From the NCBI GenBank assembly GCA_002189035.1, contig CM007990.1:5642001-5706000 (forward strand): DNA of 64,000 nucleotides, read 5' to 3'. The notes under the pieces are model-generated. The model did not search any database, was not told the DNA's origin, and saw only the letters and a list, made by a program, of their open reading frames with translations. Below, piece by piece: positions 1-11,343 of this stretch. The position numbers and the translations under genes were made by a program. The stretch comes from Utricularia gibba (taxonomy: Eukaryota > Streptophyta > Magnoliopsida > Lamiales > Lentibulariaceae). The stretch's first letter is position 1. The number at the start of each line of letters is the position of its first letter.

Positions 1-104
1 GAAGCTTTAAAGTAATTAACTCGTTCAATAAACTATGTACTTTTTGCAATTTTTCACAACCTTTCCTACGAGTTTCAGGCTAATTGACTTCTTTGATGAC
101 CTAG
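1..104 (+). other. intron of the CBE1-like gene
   Basis: AT-rich sequence ending in a pyrimidine-containing acceptor (CTAG at 101-104) before the first exon in the window. I see no other gene in it. Confidence 0.5.
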
Positions 105-3100
105 GAAGCCACGAAGATCGTTTACTCGGGAATTCCTCTTATCACTGAGTCATTTAGACGTGTGCAAGAAGTTGCCCAGTGATTTTGATGAATCACTTCT
201 CTGGTAATGTTGGATTTAATTTCTTTGCTTATTTAAAGCTAGCTTCATGCGGTAGGTTATCTGTTGCAGCGAACTAGGGGAAGGTGTGCAAAGTTTGCAA
301 GATCGACCAAGAGTTTCTGGAAGCCACCATTTTCAAGGCTTCAGAAGAAATGATCATGGATCATCACCACCTAATCGGTGGGATTCTGCTAAGTTCACTG
401 CAGGAAGCTATGGGAAAACTGGGAGTCATTCTTCCGTTCAGAGTGATCGAGATAGTGACTCTCAGTCTGACCGTGATTCAGGTTGTTTGAGATTCACAAC
501 TCTGTACTTTGTTGATCAAAGTGGTGTTCCTGAACTCATTTTTTATTAGCCTCCTCCTGTTAACCGTCTGTCTGATATTAAACGGTATATTACTCTGTTC
601 CTGTGTAGAATCTGGAGGGCAAAGATGGCAATCTCGGCGATCCTGGCATGCCACTGAGCATGATGGCCTTCTAGGCAGTGGCACTTCTTCAAGACTTACT
701 GGATATGTACCTGGGATGTCCGCTCCAAAAGGCAAAACAAATGACACCTATCTACTTAAGAAAAGCAATGAGCCTTATCAGCCTCCAAGGCCATACAAGG
801 TTGCATAACCCCTCCAAGTATCCAAAACGTTGTTGGACTTAAATGTGCTTTTATCATGAAATGATGATGTTTATGACATTCATGCTTGCACATTTCTTCG
901 TTCAGGCAGTACCCTATTCAAAAAAAGAAACAAATTGTAATGATGAAACTTTTGGTTCATCTGACTGCATTAGCGAGGATAGGGCAGAAGAGGAGAGGAT
1001 GAGACGAGGTATTGTTTGCATTATCATGAAATGTTTCTTCCCACAAACTATCTCATTAACTTAATACATCAAGCGATTCCTGTTTCAATGGCAGCCTCTT
1101 TCGAGCAAATGAGAAAGGAGCAGCAAAAGGCTCTTCAAGAGAAGCAAATGCCAACAGTTGACCATATTTTTGATGATGCTTCTGACATTTTTGTACATCA
1201 TGATAATAAAAAGCGGGATATAGACTCTTCCGCTTATAAAGATCAGTTTGCAGCGATGGGCGATCTATGGAATAATCCATCAGGAAAATTTCCTGATGTC
1301 GTATCCTCTCCGGTATACAGACCACGTGTTCCACCTGGTTTTAAGAACAGTATTACGGGGAGGACTCCTGAATCAAAATCCAACTCAATTCATGCTTTGT
1401 TTGAGGTATACTCCAATTTTCTTGCAATACCTTCTAGCACCAATATTTTTCCTAGGCCAAAATTTTTCTATTTCATTAGTTTATTTTTCTGTACTTTGCT
1501 TTTGCCTTCTATTGTTGTTACATTCGTGTTATGCTCATCCTTTGGTGAGCAAAGAACGAAGACCTTTATATTTGTTGATGATGTCATTAAATTTTCCAAT
1601 ATTTAATATTCACTCCTTAGACCTTATCATCTTTTAAGGAGGGAATTTCAACGGAAGAAGACACTCTGGAAAGTGATACCAGTTTTCTTTATAGTAACCC
1701 TGGTCTGGAACGTTCAACAGATCAAAAGTCAGAGGCAGGGAGTCAGTTGCCTCATGCTTCCAGTAGATCCTTAGGGGATCCTGGAATCCTTAAACTTAGT
1801 CCTCATGTATTGAATGAAAAATTAGTTGTCGACAGCTATAGTGGGGCTTCAAGTTTACATTTAGGCACTATGTTATGGGGCCCTGTCTCCACCGATAGGC
1901 ACGGTATTCCTAGGAGATCTGAGGTAGTTAAATTCTTTGGTCCTCTCCTCATGTTTGCTGTTTTGATCTGAAGATTGTCAGCAGTGATAAGGCTTTTGTT
2001 TCACTGTTTTCATGTCCAGAATGAAGGTTATAAAGCGGGTGATGCAAGGAGCGCAGGTTCTTTAGAGTCATCAAGGTTTTCCCAAGGCTTTTTTGAGGCG
2101 GGTATGATAATCTACGCGTGTATATTTTCAAGAAGTTTGGTTTTCTATTCTCTCCTAAAAAGTAAAAAGAAAAACTTATTTTTGTTTCGCCTGTATGTTG
2201 GCATTCTTGCAGATGGAAGATCTGCTGATGATTTATCTTCGGGAAGGCCTGATGATATTTTGTCTTTATTAGTCATTGGTGATAAGAGCAAACACCAGGT
2301 TTCAGGCTCCAAAACAACTGAGCACTCTGATGATATCTTGCTAAGCAACTTTGAAGAGTCCAGGAAGCTTTTGTCCACTTTATCTCGCGCAGATAGTGTG
2401 GTGAATGAGCAGGCATCTGTACATAGTAAAGGAAAAAGCTTCCCCACCATACTTACCTGCGAAGACCTTGAAAATTCAATTTTGATGGATTACAGTGCAC
2501 AAAATACTGTCAACCTGCCACCTCAAAATTCCCGGAGTGCTTACCAAAATGTGGAGCCATCAAATGAGCATGTTGATGATGATGCTTCCATACAGCTGCT
2601 CTCTCTATTGCAGAGGAACTCCAATAAGAGCAAGGATGAGGAAATTTGTGTTGCAAACATCACTATATCGGAACCTCAAGTTGCCCAGAGTACAGCTGCT
2701 GTGGCTATTGCATCTAAGGAGAATGATAAAAGTATTGTGAATTCAGAAAACAAACTCACCCTTGAAATGTTATTTGGATCTGCTTTTATGAAGGAGCTAC
2801 AATCAGTTGAAGCACCTGTTTCTATCCCAAGGGAATTGGCTGGTTCTGCAGAAGTTCAGGCACCAGAGCCTCGTGGAATTACTTTTCCATTTTCTGATAC
2901 TAAGGTATTATCTGCAGTTGATCCCGTCAAAAACTTTCAAAGAGCGGAAAGTGGTCAGATGTTACATTCTTTCAATAGCCAGAAGCCAACAGAACTGAGT
3001 TCTACAGAGAATTTGCTTGGTATTGCTGATTCCAAACGTGAATTGTCTTCCTTTAATCCTCATGCCAAGGATGTCCCTGACGATGGGCGTAGTACTGAAT

Positions 3101-3999
3101 TCCAGGTGCCAGAGAACAGCATAATATCCTCCAAGGTTCCTCCACATGGATATCAGATTTTGGGGCATATGTCAGCTAGTCCCAACAACCATGAACACTT
3201 CTCTGCCAGTGCACCTCCTGACCACATGAACAGACTCTTGACAACTCCTGTTGTTAAAGACGTAGGCAGTATGTTGGGTCCAGAAATTATGGTTCCTAAA
3301 TATGGCTCTGACGAGAACATGGATCCTTACAGCAATCTTCCCCTGCAGCATTCTTCATCTCAGTTTCGGTATTTGCAAATGACCCAGGGTAGGCCATTAC
3401 CCGTCTCCACAGAGTCCTCAATTGCAAGCAGGACTTCTCAGGTAGAAGTATTGGGTGCGGAGACGTTCTATAATCATGATTCCTTTGCCGCAAATAGGCA
3501 TTTTCCGACCCTAAATCCTGGCATCGTTCATCCATTGTGTGACCCGAACACTGGAATTCCTAGATCAGATGTCGCATCTCATCATCATCCTATCCTGCAT
3601 CAAATCCGAACGCCAGGAAATTATAGCTCCCAGATGATGACTTACTTACCCAGACCTGGCACTGGCTCCCATTTTGGGACCCAAGAAACAGGTCTCCATC
3701 AGGAAAGCAACTCAAGCTTTCCCTTCCCAGCCCAGCACCGCATTCTCGGCCATCTACTTCCTACTACACCAGGTAAAGAGTTTCTACATGATGAGATGAG
3801 ATGCTAGTGTTAGGAGGCATGGGGAATGTCCGAATTAGTTACTCATACTTTCCCACTGACCATGCCAGGGACCGGCATCAATCACCGGAGTACACCCCCA
3901 GAGGCGCTTCAGAGGCTCGTTGAAGTGAACCCGAGTGCACACTTCAAGCAGGCACATCAGTTTGGTCCCGGTTACGGCCAAGGAATCCCATGGAATTGA
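105..3999 (+). CDS. CBE1: CBE1-like eIF4E-binding protein (3' part, 5' end outside window)
   Basis: Low-complexity plant protein resembling CBE1 (conserved binding of eIF4E 1, Arabidopsis At4g01290, often mislabelled chorismate synthase). From family knowledge it binds the cap-binding factor eIF4E and acts in translation or mRNA decay. I join exons 105-203, 270-481, 609-799, 906-1008, 1095-1405, 1639-1923, 2020-2101, 2213-3772 and 3869-3999; all have GT-AG borders and compatible phases. The first visible exon carries FTREFLLSL followed by LDVCKKLP, the place of the Y-x4-L-phi eIF4E-binding motif. Later come an acidic/Arg-rich stretch (EDRAEEERMRR), ASFEQMRKEQQKA, PRVPPGF and, in the large exon, LTLEMLFGSAFMKELQ. 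The last exon ends in GIPWN-stop. The start codon and first exon lie upstream, so the total length is unknown. The identity rests on remembered motif order; the gene model itself is firm. Confidence 0.62.
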
Positions 4000-4779
4000 G
4001 GTATATATACACCAATTACATGGGATGTACGTACGTGTTAAGATGATAGTTTGTCACTGCTACATAGACGTCACCCGCCCCGCCCTTGATTCTTGTTTGT
4101 AGTAGTCACACGCTAACAGCACAGGAAACAGGAAGACCCCTTCGTTCACCACTGTTGTTTGTTGTTGTCCTCGGACTTCACCTTCTCCTCTGTGAATTTG
4201 ATTTGCACCTTTCAGACTTCTCTTAAATTGACCCGCGCCACAGCCCAGTAATGAAGAACTCAAAAATATAGTATTTTATTAAAAATGTTTTTTTTAAAAA
4301 AAATAATTTATCAAAAAAAGCCTAAAATTGGAAAGGACTTAGAAACCGACCGTCTAGGGTCTGGGCACCGCCGGTCACTTGGGTTTTACGGATTTGTCAA
4401 AGTCGCGTACGAGAAAAGTCCACCTCTACGTTCCGATTGAGGACCTGACTGGACCCAATCATCTCTCGAAGGAATCCTCTCCCCCTGCTGACGTCATATT
4501 CACATTCTAGAAGAACCACCCCATCTAACTAAACTATCGAGTGTGAAGGCGACTCCTCTCAGCACAACTCGTCTTCCTCCTCTATTGAATTACCATTATG
4601 CCCCCCGTTTGCACGGGCAATCCTGTAATTAACCTGAGTAATACATGGGCATAGATATATTTAACAAATAATATTTGTTAAAAAAATATCTTCACCTTTG
4701 AAAGGTCACGAGAAGGCGGGCTGAGCGAGGCTTACAGCAGCGTTTATTCATTGACCGGAACTGTACAAGTTCCCCCCCT
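4000..4779. other. intergenic, 3' UTR of CBE1-like gene and promoter of LEA_2 gene
   Basis: Holds the 3' UTR of the upstream gene, poly-A/poly-T-rich sequence around 4265-4315 and the LEA_2 promoter. I see no coding sequence. Confidence 0.6.
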
Positions 4780-4786
4780 TATATAA
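4780..4786 (+). promoter_or_regulatory. TATA box of LEA_2 gene
   Basis: TATATAA lies about 60 bases upstream of the ATG at 4845, at a distance that leaves a short leader. Confidence 0.6.
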
Positions 4787-4810
4787 GCAGGTACGCCACC
4801 CCAGCGAAAC

Positions 4811-4834
4811 CTTCATCTTCACCTTCACCTTCAC
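4811..4834 (+). repeat. CTTCAC hexamer repeat in 5' leader of LEA_2 gene
   Basis: Four tandem CTTCAC/CTTCAT units make a pyrimidine-rich leader just before the ATG at 4845. Confidence 0.6.
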
Positions 4835-4844
4835 AGCGGAAGAG

Positions 4845-5494
4845 ATGGAGGCATCGGAGCCGGTTCGCCCCATCGATCCCCACGTCCGCGCCAACGGCGT
4901 CTCCGATCCCGCGAAACTCCGCCGCAAGAAGTGGATGAAGTACCTTGGCTACCTCGCCATACTCCTCACCGTCGAGGCTATAATCGTCCTTGTCCTGTTC
5001 CTCACAATTTTACGAGTCTATACCCGAGCATCACCCTCAACCGCGTCCAAATCGAGAATTTCCCAGCGATTAACGGCACCGCCTTCACGCCGTCGGGCAC
5101 AAACCTCACTCTCGTCTCCGATTTCACGGTGAGGAACCGCAATTTCGGCGCCTTCAACTTTCCCGTTCGAAATACCACCATCTACTACCACGGCGCGGTA
5201 GTCGCCCAGTCGCTGGGCCCTCGGGGCAGCGCCAGGTCACGCAACTCGCGCGCGATCACCACGACTGTCGATATCCCGGTGGATGCCCTGGCGGCGCAGG
5301 GCCAGAATCTGGCATCGGACCTCCGCTCGGGCCAGATCGTTTTCGGTAGCTCCACGAGACTCAGGGGGAGGGTGAGGATCTTTATCATCATCAACAGGCG
5401 CGTGACCCCCACGCTGAACTGCCTCATCACACTAGATGTTGCCTCCCGAGCGGTTACCATGAGCCAATGTAGTCCCAGTTTACGGCTTAACTAA
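4845..5494 (+). CDS. LEA_2 / NDR1-HIN1-like membrane protein, frame broken once
   Basis: Single-exon gene for a small plasma-membrane-anchored LEA_2 (NHL) protein, a family linked to stress and defence. The first frame, from ATG 4845, gives a short basic N-terminus (AKLRRKKWMKY) and one membrane helix at about residues 31-56 (YLAILLTVEAIIVLVLFLTI). The rest of the LEA_2 domain (PSITLNRVQIENF, then NGTAFTPSGTNLTLV and FTVRNRN) lies in another frame up to the stop at 5494. The two frames must join between about 5008 and 5022, where TTTT (5008-5011) and TATA (5019-5022) lie. The shift equals one missing base or two extra bases. Read literally, the first frame stops at 5132 (95 aa). Both halves are otherwise intact, so I favour a sequence error, although a recent pseudogene is possible. 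This family is normally intronless. Confidence 0.75.
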
Positions 5495-6312
5495 CCCGCC
5501 TCCGGGTTGGCTCTTAACCCGGGTTACCGCTGGCCCTGTGACCCCCGGTTAAGAGCTCCTATCTCATCCCTTCCCGTGTGCGTGTATTTGTATTTCTATT
5601 TGTTTTTTGTTTATGGCGTTGCACTCGTTTTGTTACTCAGAATTTAATACAAATAGTTGAAAACGACGCCGTTTCATTGCAGTTCCCAAGACAAACGCAT
5701 TAACAAATTATATAGAAAGAAACTCAAAAAAACATTTGAAACAAAAAATAAATTCTACTTGAATAATTGATACTTCCTTATACACTAATATAATTATAAA
5801 ATAAATGAATTTATAATTATTGAAATAAAATCGATCAAAAACCAATTTATATAATAAATGACATAAAAATAATTATTTAACATTGGATTCAACTAATTCT
5901 CCCATTTATTCATAAATTTGGATTAATGTTTGATAATAAATTGAATTCAATTCAATTCATTATAAAAATAAAAAATAATTGTATAAGCTTGATAAAAATA
6001 TATATATCGAATCGAATAAAAAAATTAAAAATTGGAGTTAAATCCAATTGAACCGGTTCACCTAATTTTCAACCTATAAACAAATAATGCAAATGCGGGT
6101 TAAATTTTTGGCTGCGTACCTTTCTAAAATCGTGTGGACGCTCTTCTGTTAACATTTATTTGCGATTCTACGTTGGGTCCCACTTCTGGTTGGTTGTGTT
6201 TACTAATCTGCGATAAAATGGGGGAGCGCGATCGACCGCAGCATCCTGCTACCAGTTACCACTTGCGGTCACCGGAAAAAGGTTGTGTGCTAACCCCAAA
6301 CCCTGATCGGCA
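5495..6312. other. intergenic, AT-rich
   Basis: Contains the 3' UTR of the LEA_2 gene, a strongly AT-rich block at about 5640-6080, and then the promoter and leader of the first UGT gene. The last 140 bases or so resemble the region upstream of the second UGT at about 11225-11343. No gene seen. Confidence 0.6.
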
Positions 6313-7740
6313 ATGGTGTCCGTCGTCTCCGACCGCCACATGGTGCTGTTTTCGCTGACGGGGATGGGGCACCTCATCCCGTTTCTTGAATTCGCGAAGC
6401 AGTTCTATTCCCGCCATGGTTTCACGGCCACCTTCGTCATACCTACCTACGGCCCCCTCCCCGCTGCGCAATCCGCTTTCTTCAACTCCCTGCCGGAATA
6501 TATCAACTACATAATCCTCCCCCAAGTCGACGTGACCGACTTGCCGGCGGACAGCATGATCGAGACACATCTCTGTGTCGGCGTCACCCGTTCCCTCCCG
6601 GCCCTTCGTGACGCCGTGAAATCGATAATGCAATCTGGGAAGAAGATCTCGGTCTTCGTCGCTGATCTCTTCGGATCAGATGGGTTAGGCGTCGCCTCAG
6701 AATTTGGGATTCCGAACTGTGTTTTTATCCCCTCTTCCGCCTCATTTTTATCCCTTTTTCTTCACTTGCCGGAAATCGACAAAGCCGTGGATTGTGAGTA
6801 CAGAGAAATGAAGTTGATAGTTCCGGGATGCGCTCCGATTCACGGCAAAGATCTTCTACCCCCGCTTCAGGATCGGAAATCCGAGGCCTACAAATGGGTT
6901 CTCCATACCTGCAAGAACTACAGAACCGCTGAAGCAATCATCGTCAACAGTTTCACAGAACTGGAGACTGCCCCAATTGAAGCTCTACAGAAACAGAAAG
7001 AGGGGATACCGCCGGTTTACGCCATCGGGCCGCTAATCCGACCGAAATCGGAACTTGCCGAGTCACCGCCGTTTATGAATTGGCTCGATAAGCAGCCGGA
7101 TGGATCACTTGTGTTCGTCTCCTTCGGTTCCGCGGGTTCTCTCTCTCAGGATCAAACCACCGAACTCGCTCACGGGTTACAACTCAGCGGTCACAAATTT
7201 CTCTGGGTCATCCGCTGCCCAAGCATCTCCTCCGATTCTAATGTGCCCTACATCTGGACTCATGATCCTAACGACCCACTGACGTATCTGCCGGAGGGGT
7301 TCGTGGAGGCGACCCGCGACCAAGGGTTTCTCCTTCCGTCGTGGGCGCCGCAGATGGAGATTCTCTCCCACCCTTCCACCGCCGCGTTTTTGACGCATTG
7401 CGGGTGGAATTCAACGCTTGAATGCGTGGTAAATGGCATTCCTGCGATCGCGTGGCCGATGTTCGCGGATCAGAAGATGAACGCGGCGTTGCTTGAGGAG
7501 GATGTGAAGATTGCTCTGAGGGTGAAGGTGGGAGAAAATGGGCTGGTGGACAGGCATGAAATCGCGGAGGTTGTCAAAGGAGTGATGCAGGGAGAAGCGT
7601 TTGGGCGCAGAGCTAGGGAGTTGAAGGAAGCCGCGGAGAGTACCCTCCGCGACGGCGGCCCCTCCGCCGTGGCCATTGACCGGCTGGTGCGCAAGTGGAC
7701 TGAACGGGTAGATGCCACCCCGGGAGTAGTTGAAGTTTGA
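6313..7740 (+). CDS. UDP-glycosyltransferase, UGT72-like (hydroquinone/phenylpropanoid glucosyltransferase type), copy 1
   Basis: Intronless family-1 glycosyltransferase of 475 aa. It transfers a sugar, probably glucose from UDP-glucose, to a small phenolic acceptor in the cytosol. The N-terminus has the TGMGHLIPFLEFA motif with the catalytic His. The PSPG box starts at WAPQMEIL (about residue 344), contains HCGWNS and ends in FADQ; the terminal Gln is typical of glucose donors. Overall layout and motifs such as LVFVSFGSAGSLS and YLPEGFVEATRDQGF fit the UGT72 group, whose members glucosylate hydroquinone, chlorophenols or monolignols. The acceptor cannot be read from sequence. A close tandem copy lies at 11344-12768, and similarity extends into both flanks. 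The first Met, MVSVVSDRHMV, matches MASAVSDRHVV of the copy, which fixes the start. Confidence 0.93.
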   Translation: MVSVVSDRHMVLFSLTGMGHLIPFLEFAKQFYSRHGFTATFVIPTYGPLPAAQSAFFNSLPEYINYIILPQVDVTDLPADSMIETHLCVGVTRSLPALRDAVKSIMQSGKKISVFVADLFGSDGLGVASEFGIPNCVFIPSSASFLSLFLHLPEIDKAVDCEYREMKLIVPGCAPIHGKDLLPPLQDRKSEAYKWVLHTCKNYRTAEAIIVNSFTELETAPIEALQKQKEGIPPVYAIGPLIRPKSELAESPPFMNWLDKQPDGSLVFVSFGSAGSLSQDQTTELAHGLQLSGHKFLWVIRCPSISSDSNVPYIWTHDPNDPLTYLPEGFVEATRDQGFLLPSWAPQMEILSHPSTAAFLTHCGWNSTLECVVNGIPAIAWPMFADQKMNAALLEEDVKIALRVKVGENGLVDRHEIAEVVKGVMQGEAFGRRARELKEAAESTLRDGGPSAVAIDRLVRKWTERVDATPGVVEV

Positions 7741-7971
7741 GTTAGGTCGCGTGGGTCGTTGTGCGGCGGGGTTCCTGACAACTGAATAATGGCAAATTAT
7801 TGCGCCTGATTTGCAACATCAATTATCTCTTCTCATGCGGATGAAATCACATTGATCAATTGTATTTCCGTACGTCTATAAAACATTAGAATGAATTCTA
7901 TTTAAAATGATTGTGAATAAAATTAATTCTGTATTGATACTAGTTTTCTAGTTGACCATTTTAACCAGCAA

Positions 7972-8043
7972 GCGTTTGTAGTCCAACGGTTAGGATAATT
8001 GCCTTCCAAGCAATAGACCCGGGTTCGACTCCCGGCAAACGCA
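7972..8043 (+). tRNA. tRNA-Gly (anticodon UCC)
   Basis: A complete cloverleaf can be drawn. The 7-bp acceptor stem GCGTTTG/CAAACGC is fully paired. The D stem is GTCC/GGAT, and the anticodon stem ATTGC/GCAAT encloses the loop CTTCCAA with anticodon TCC at 8005-8007. The T arm is CCGGG TTCGACT CCCGG, and the discriminator is A at 8043. There is no intron. Internal A and B boxes (TAGTCCAACGG and GGTTCGACTCC) are present, as expected for Pol III transcription. It sits between UGT copy 1 and the BTB gene. Confidence 0.95.
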
Positions 8044-8320
8044 TAGGTATCTATTGCAATTCCTGTGCTACATTTTAAATTTTTTGTCTACTGTTAATTG
8101 AAAAGTAATTTTGAATTTGAAATTATAAGCTGTGTGAGAGAGAGTGAATCACTTACTACAAAAAGGGTGCTTCCCGCGTGACGCCGCCTTGGACTATAAA
8201 CAACTTGGAAGCGGAAACCAACAGCGGTCTCGCCTTCTTCACGAGTTCAACTGTTGAAGACGGAGTATAAGAAGGCGCGGTTATGAGGGGATACCGGCCT
8301 CGGAACTATCACCGTCGTCC

Positions 8321-10749
8321 ATGGATTCCGACTCCACTGATTCAAACTTTGGTATCGGTTTCAACCAACCCCATTTTTCCGACCGGGTGCTACGCCTTGA
8401 GATATTAGGGAATTCGGTGACTGGAGTATCGGCATCCCTCCCCGACGGAGTGGATACGGCAAGAACGAAGCGACGTTGTAGTGCTATCCTCGGAACGGAA
8501 GGCGGTTTGTCACTCGGTTTTCTTTCGGTTGATTTGATTGAACGCGCGTGATCGCATTGTGTTTCAACACCCGATTTCGGTCGATTTCACGTGTTTTCTA
8601 CCCTTTGAGATGAATCTTGAAGTGTTAATCGACTTGTCTCCACCGTGTGTTTTCTTGAATTCTCTTCGAACATGAATGGATATCTTGTGTTTGATTGGTA
8701 TTTGCGAGTACTGTTAACATTACAACCGTCTGCGGCTTTTATGACATCTTTCTTTTAGTGTTTGACTTTCTATGCATTCTGATGGGGCGCATGGCCTTTG
8801 TCGCATGTTAATCTGCCATCTCCCACACGTCTTCAGATCTGAGTATCAAGAATGAACCTGAGAAACATAATTTGGATCTGAATTCCCGTGTTGGTGCTGG
8901 AGTGGAAAATGATAATCATGATGGTGTTCTGCAAATACAGGCTTCTCAACCAGGTACAGATAATATGGGTACACAAAAAGAATAAAAGAGTACGGAGATG
9001 AAACTCTCTGTTTTATAGCTACCTTGCAGGTTGCCAAATTTGTGAGACTGGGCAATCACTACATGAGAATATGACTTTTTTATGCATCCTACTGTACAGC
9101 AGTTGCATTTGAATGTCTTCAGTATTCCTTCTGCTCCTTGATTTTTTTGAAAATGCTTTTGCTCCCTAACTGTGTTCGATATTATATGTTGGGATATTTA
9201 ATCCCTTCAGAAGACGAGTATCTCGATAGTGATGATTCAATTTTCAGCAGATGGTTCACAGCTTCTTAGAGTTGAAACATTGCACGTTTGCTCTCTCGTG
9301 TTAGCTGCCAAGAGTCTTTTTTTCTTGAAGGTTCAGGCGGTTTTGATTTCTTATGGCCGGTGTAACTTTATGAGGCATCCTTAACCGCTTTGTGCATGTT
9401 TTTTTTTTGTTTGTTTTGTTTTCTGCAGAAGCTTTCAGATGTTGGTTATCAAGGAGTTGTAACTCTAAGAATCCTTGAATCGGGTATATAGCCTGCTTTG
9501 CTGTTACTCTTTTTTGTTGTACTGAATTTTTTTGCTAGAAATATATGAAATTGTATGTGAAACTGCATGGCTTTAGCGTAAACGTCCACATTGCCTAGAC
9601 AGAGGAAGCAGCTGTCATGGAGCTTCTCGGGTTTTTGTATACCGGCACATTGGCATCCAATGCTCCTTCTGATGTGATGGATGTGCTTATTGCTGCTGAC
9701 AAGTTTGGCGTAGAGTCATGCGTGAGATATTGCCGTCGGTTGCTGAAAAACCTCCCTATGACTCCCGAGTTGGCTCTTTCGTACATGGATCTTCCTTCTA
9801 AAACCCAAAATCCTGATACTGTTGCACCCCTGACGGAAGCAGCAAAGCAGTTCCTGGTCTCCCATTTCAAGAACCTGACGATGTAAGCATTCTAGTTTTG
9901 AATATTTCCATGATTCAGATGACGTTCCTGCTGAGTTGTCGCATGTGCAGGCGCCAAGATGAGCTTCTGAATCTGCCTCTTGCTGGAATTCAATTGGTGT
10001 TGTCCAGTGACGAACTTGAGCCATGCATGGAGGAGGAAGTTTTCTATTTCGCTCAAAAGTGGGCGAAACGTCATTATCCCGATCTTCAGGAACGACGGAC
10101 CATCCTCTCCGACACCCATCTCGGCGGCTGCATTCGTTTCTCCCGCATTTCACCCTGGAATCTGAATGCCCTCCTCTCCTGCGACGACTTGGACCCTGAT
10201 TCCGCAAAAGCGTATGTGCTCCGCGGCCTACTCCCCCACTCTGAGTCATACCCCAAGGAACGCCCCTACAAGTTCCGCCCCATAAAAATCATCACCTTCG
10301 ACCGTCCACGGCAGGAGTGCGCCGTTTACCTGGAGCTCAAAAGAGAAGAATGCTCCAGTTTGTTCCCAGCAGGTGACGTCCAGACTCAGATCTTCAACCT
10401 GGGAACACAACACTTGTACCTGTATGCCAAGTGCAACATGCACCCGCAGAGAAACAACGTCCGGTGCTTTGGGCTCTACCTGCAGATTTATCCTCCCCCC
10501 ATGGCGCCGTTGCCAATTGACTTGGGCTTGTCCTTCTCCGCAAGGTTGAAGGCCACGGAAGAGCTGGTCACCTTGCACAGAGGGCGTCACAGGGTCGTGG
10601 GTAACAACCCCATGGGATGCCACAACCTGTTTAGGATCCCCTGGGACAGCTTCATTGCCCAAGACAGCCAATGCTTCATCGACGGCGTCCTTCACCTCTG
10701 TGCGGTCATCACCATCAGAAACCATACTCTTGCGTTGGAAGCAAGCTGA
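8321..10749 (+). CDS. POB1: BTB/POZ-BACK domain protein, POB1/LRB-like
   Basis: Relative of Arabidopsis POB1/LRB proteins, nuclear substrate adaptors of CUL3 ubiquitin ligases. The probable exons are 8321-8477 (or 8480), 8837-8953, 9211-9330, 9429-9482, 9603-9882 and 9951-10749. The N-terminus FGIGFNQPHFSDRVLRLEI matches the POB1 start. The BTB fold is seen in SQLLRVETLHV, LVLAAKS, VVTLRIL, MELLGFLYTG and DVLIAADKFGVESCVRYC. BACK and C-terminal parts follow (LPLAGIQLVLSS; RECSS..AGDV-type core; FRIPWDSFIAQDSQ). Two oddities stand out. At about 9252-9254 the frame of EDEYLDSDD does not run into the BTB frame and appears to need one base fewer. An upstream ATG at 8283, where POB1 has its MRG start, is out of frame by one base at a GGGG run. 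The region replacing RESEQRHV is divergent, so this may be a diverged paralogue. Confidence 0.8.
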
Positions 10750-11313
10750 GGCAACCAAAAAAAACCACTACTGGTTTGATGAAGTGGTTCAGTCACACGC
10801 CCTGACGTCACGCTGTTGGCATCATCTACGTCACTCATTTTGGTTGTTGGCGGCGTGTTCTAGAAGGTGGGGCCCTCCTTGGGGAACTACCTTGCCATGT
10901 GGTACCCCCGATCATGCAACGCGTCCATGTCCACGTCATCTTCACAGTTTCGCAATAAAAACCGAATTTCTTAGCTTTTAAAAATGCTGTCGAAAATTGG
11001 TTTGCTTTTCTTTTCTATTTTTTGAAGGAAAAAAAATAACCCAATGGATCTAACAACTCCATTAAGGTTTTCGTAGAACGCGAAAAAGGGGGTTGGGGAG
11101 ATGACTTGTAAACTAACCAGGGGCTAATCATCCGTCCTTTAGAGCCTGGCAAAATGCATTATTGGAATTAAATTAATAATATTTGGAATTTGAATAAGAA
11201 TTTTATGGGATTAATATTCCAATGGGTCCCACGTCTGATGTGTTGAATCATAAAATGGGGACGAGGAGCGCTATCTCTCACAGCTACCATTCCTTGTTGA
11301 ACGGGAAAAAGGG
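10750..11313. other. intergenic between POB1-like gene and UGT copy 2
   Basis: Holds the 3' UTR of the BTB gene (AATAAA near 10955), an AT-rich stretch and the UGT copy 2 promoter. No other gene seen. Confidence 0.6.
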
Positions 11314-11343
11314 GTGTGTACTAAGCACAGATCTTCCTCGGTA

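Noticed and set aside
5008-5022. Programmed ribosomal frameshift in the LEA_2 gene
   Set aside because: There is no canonical slippery heptamer with a downstream structure, and the same kind of break occurs in four other genes of the window.
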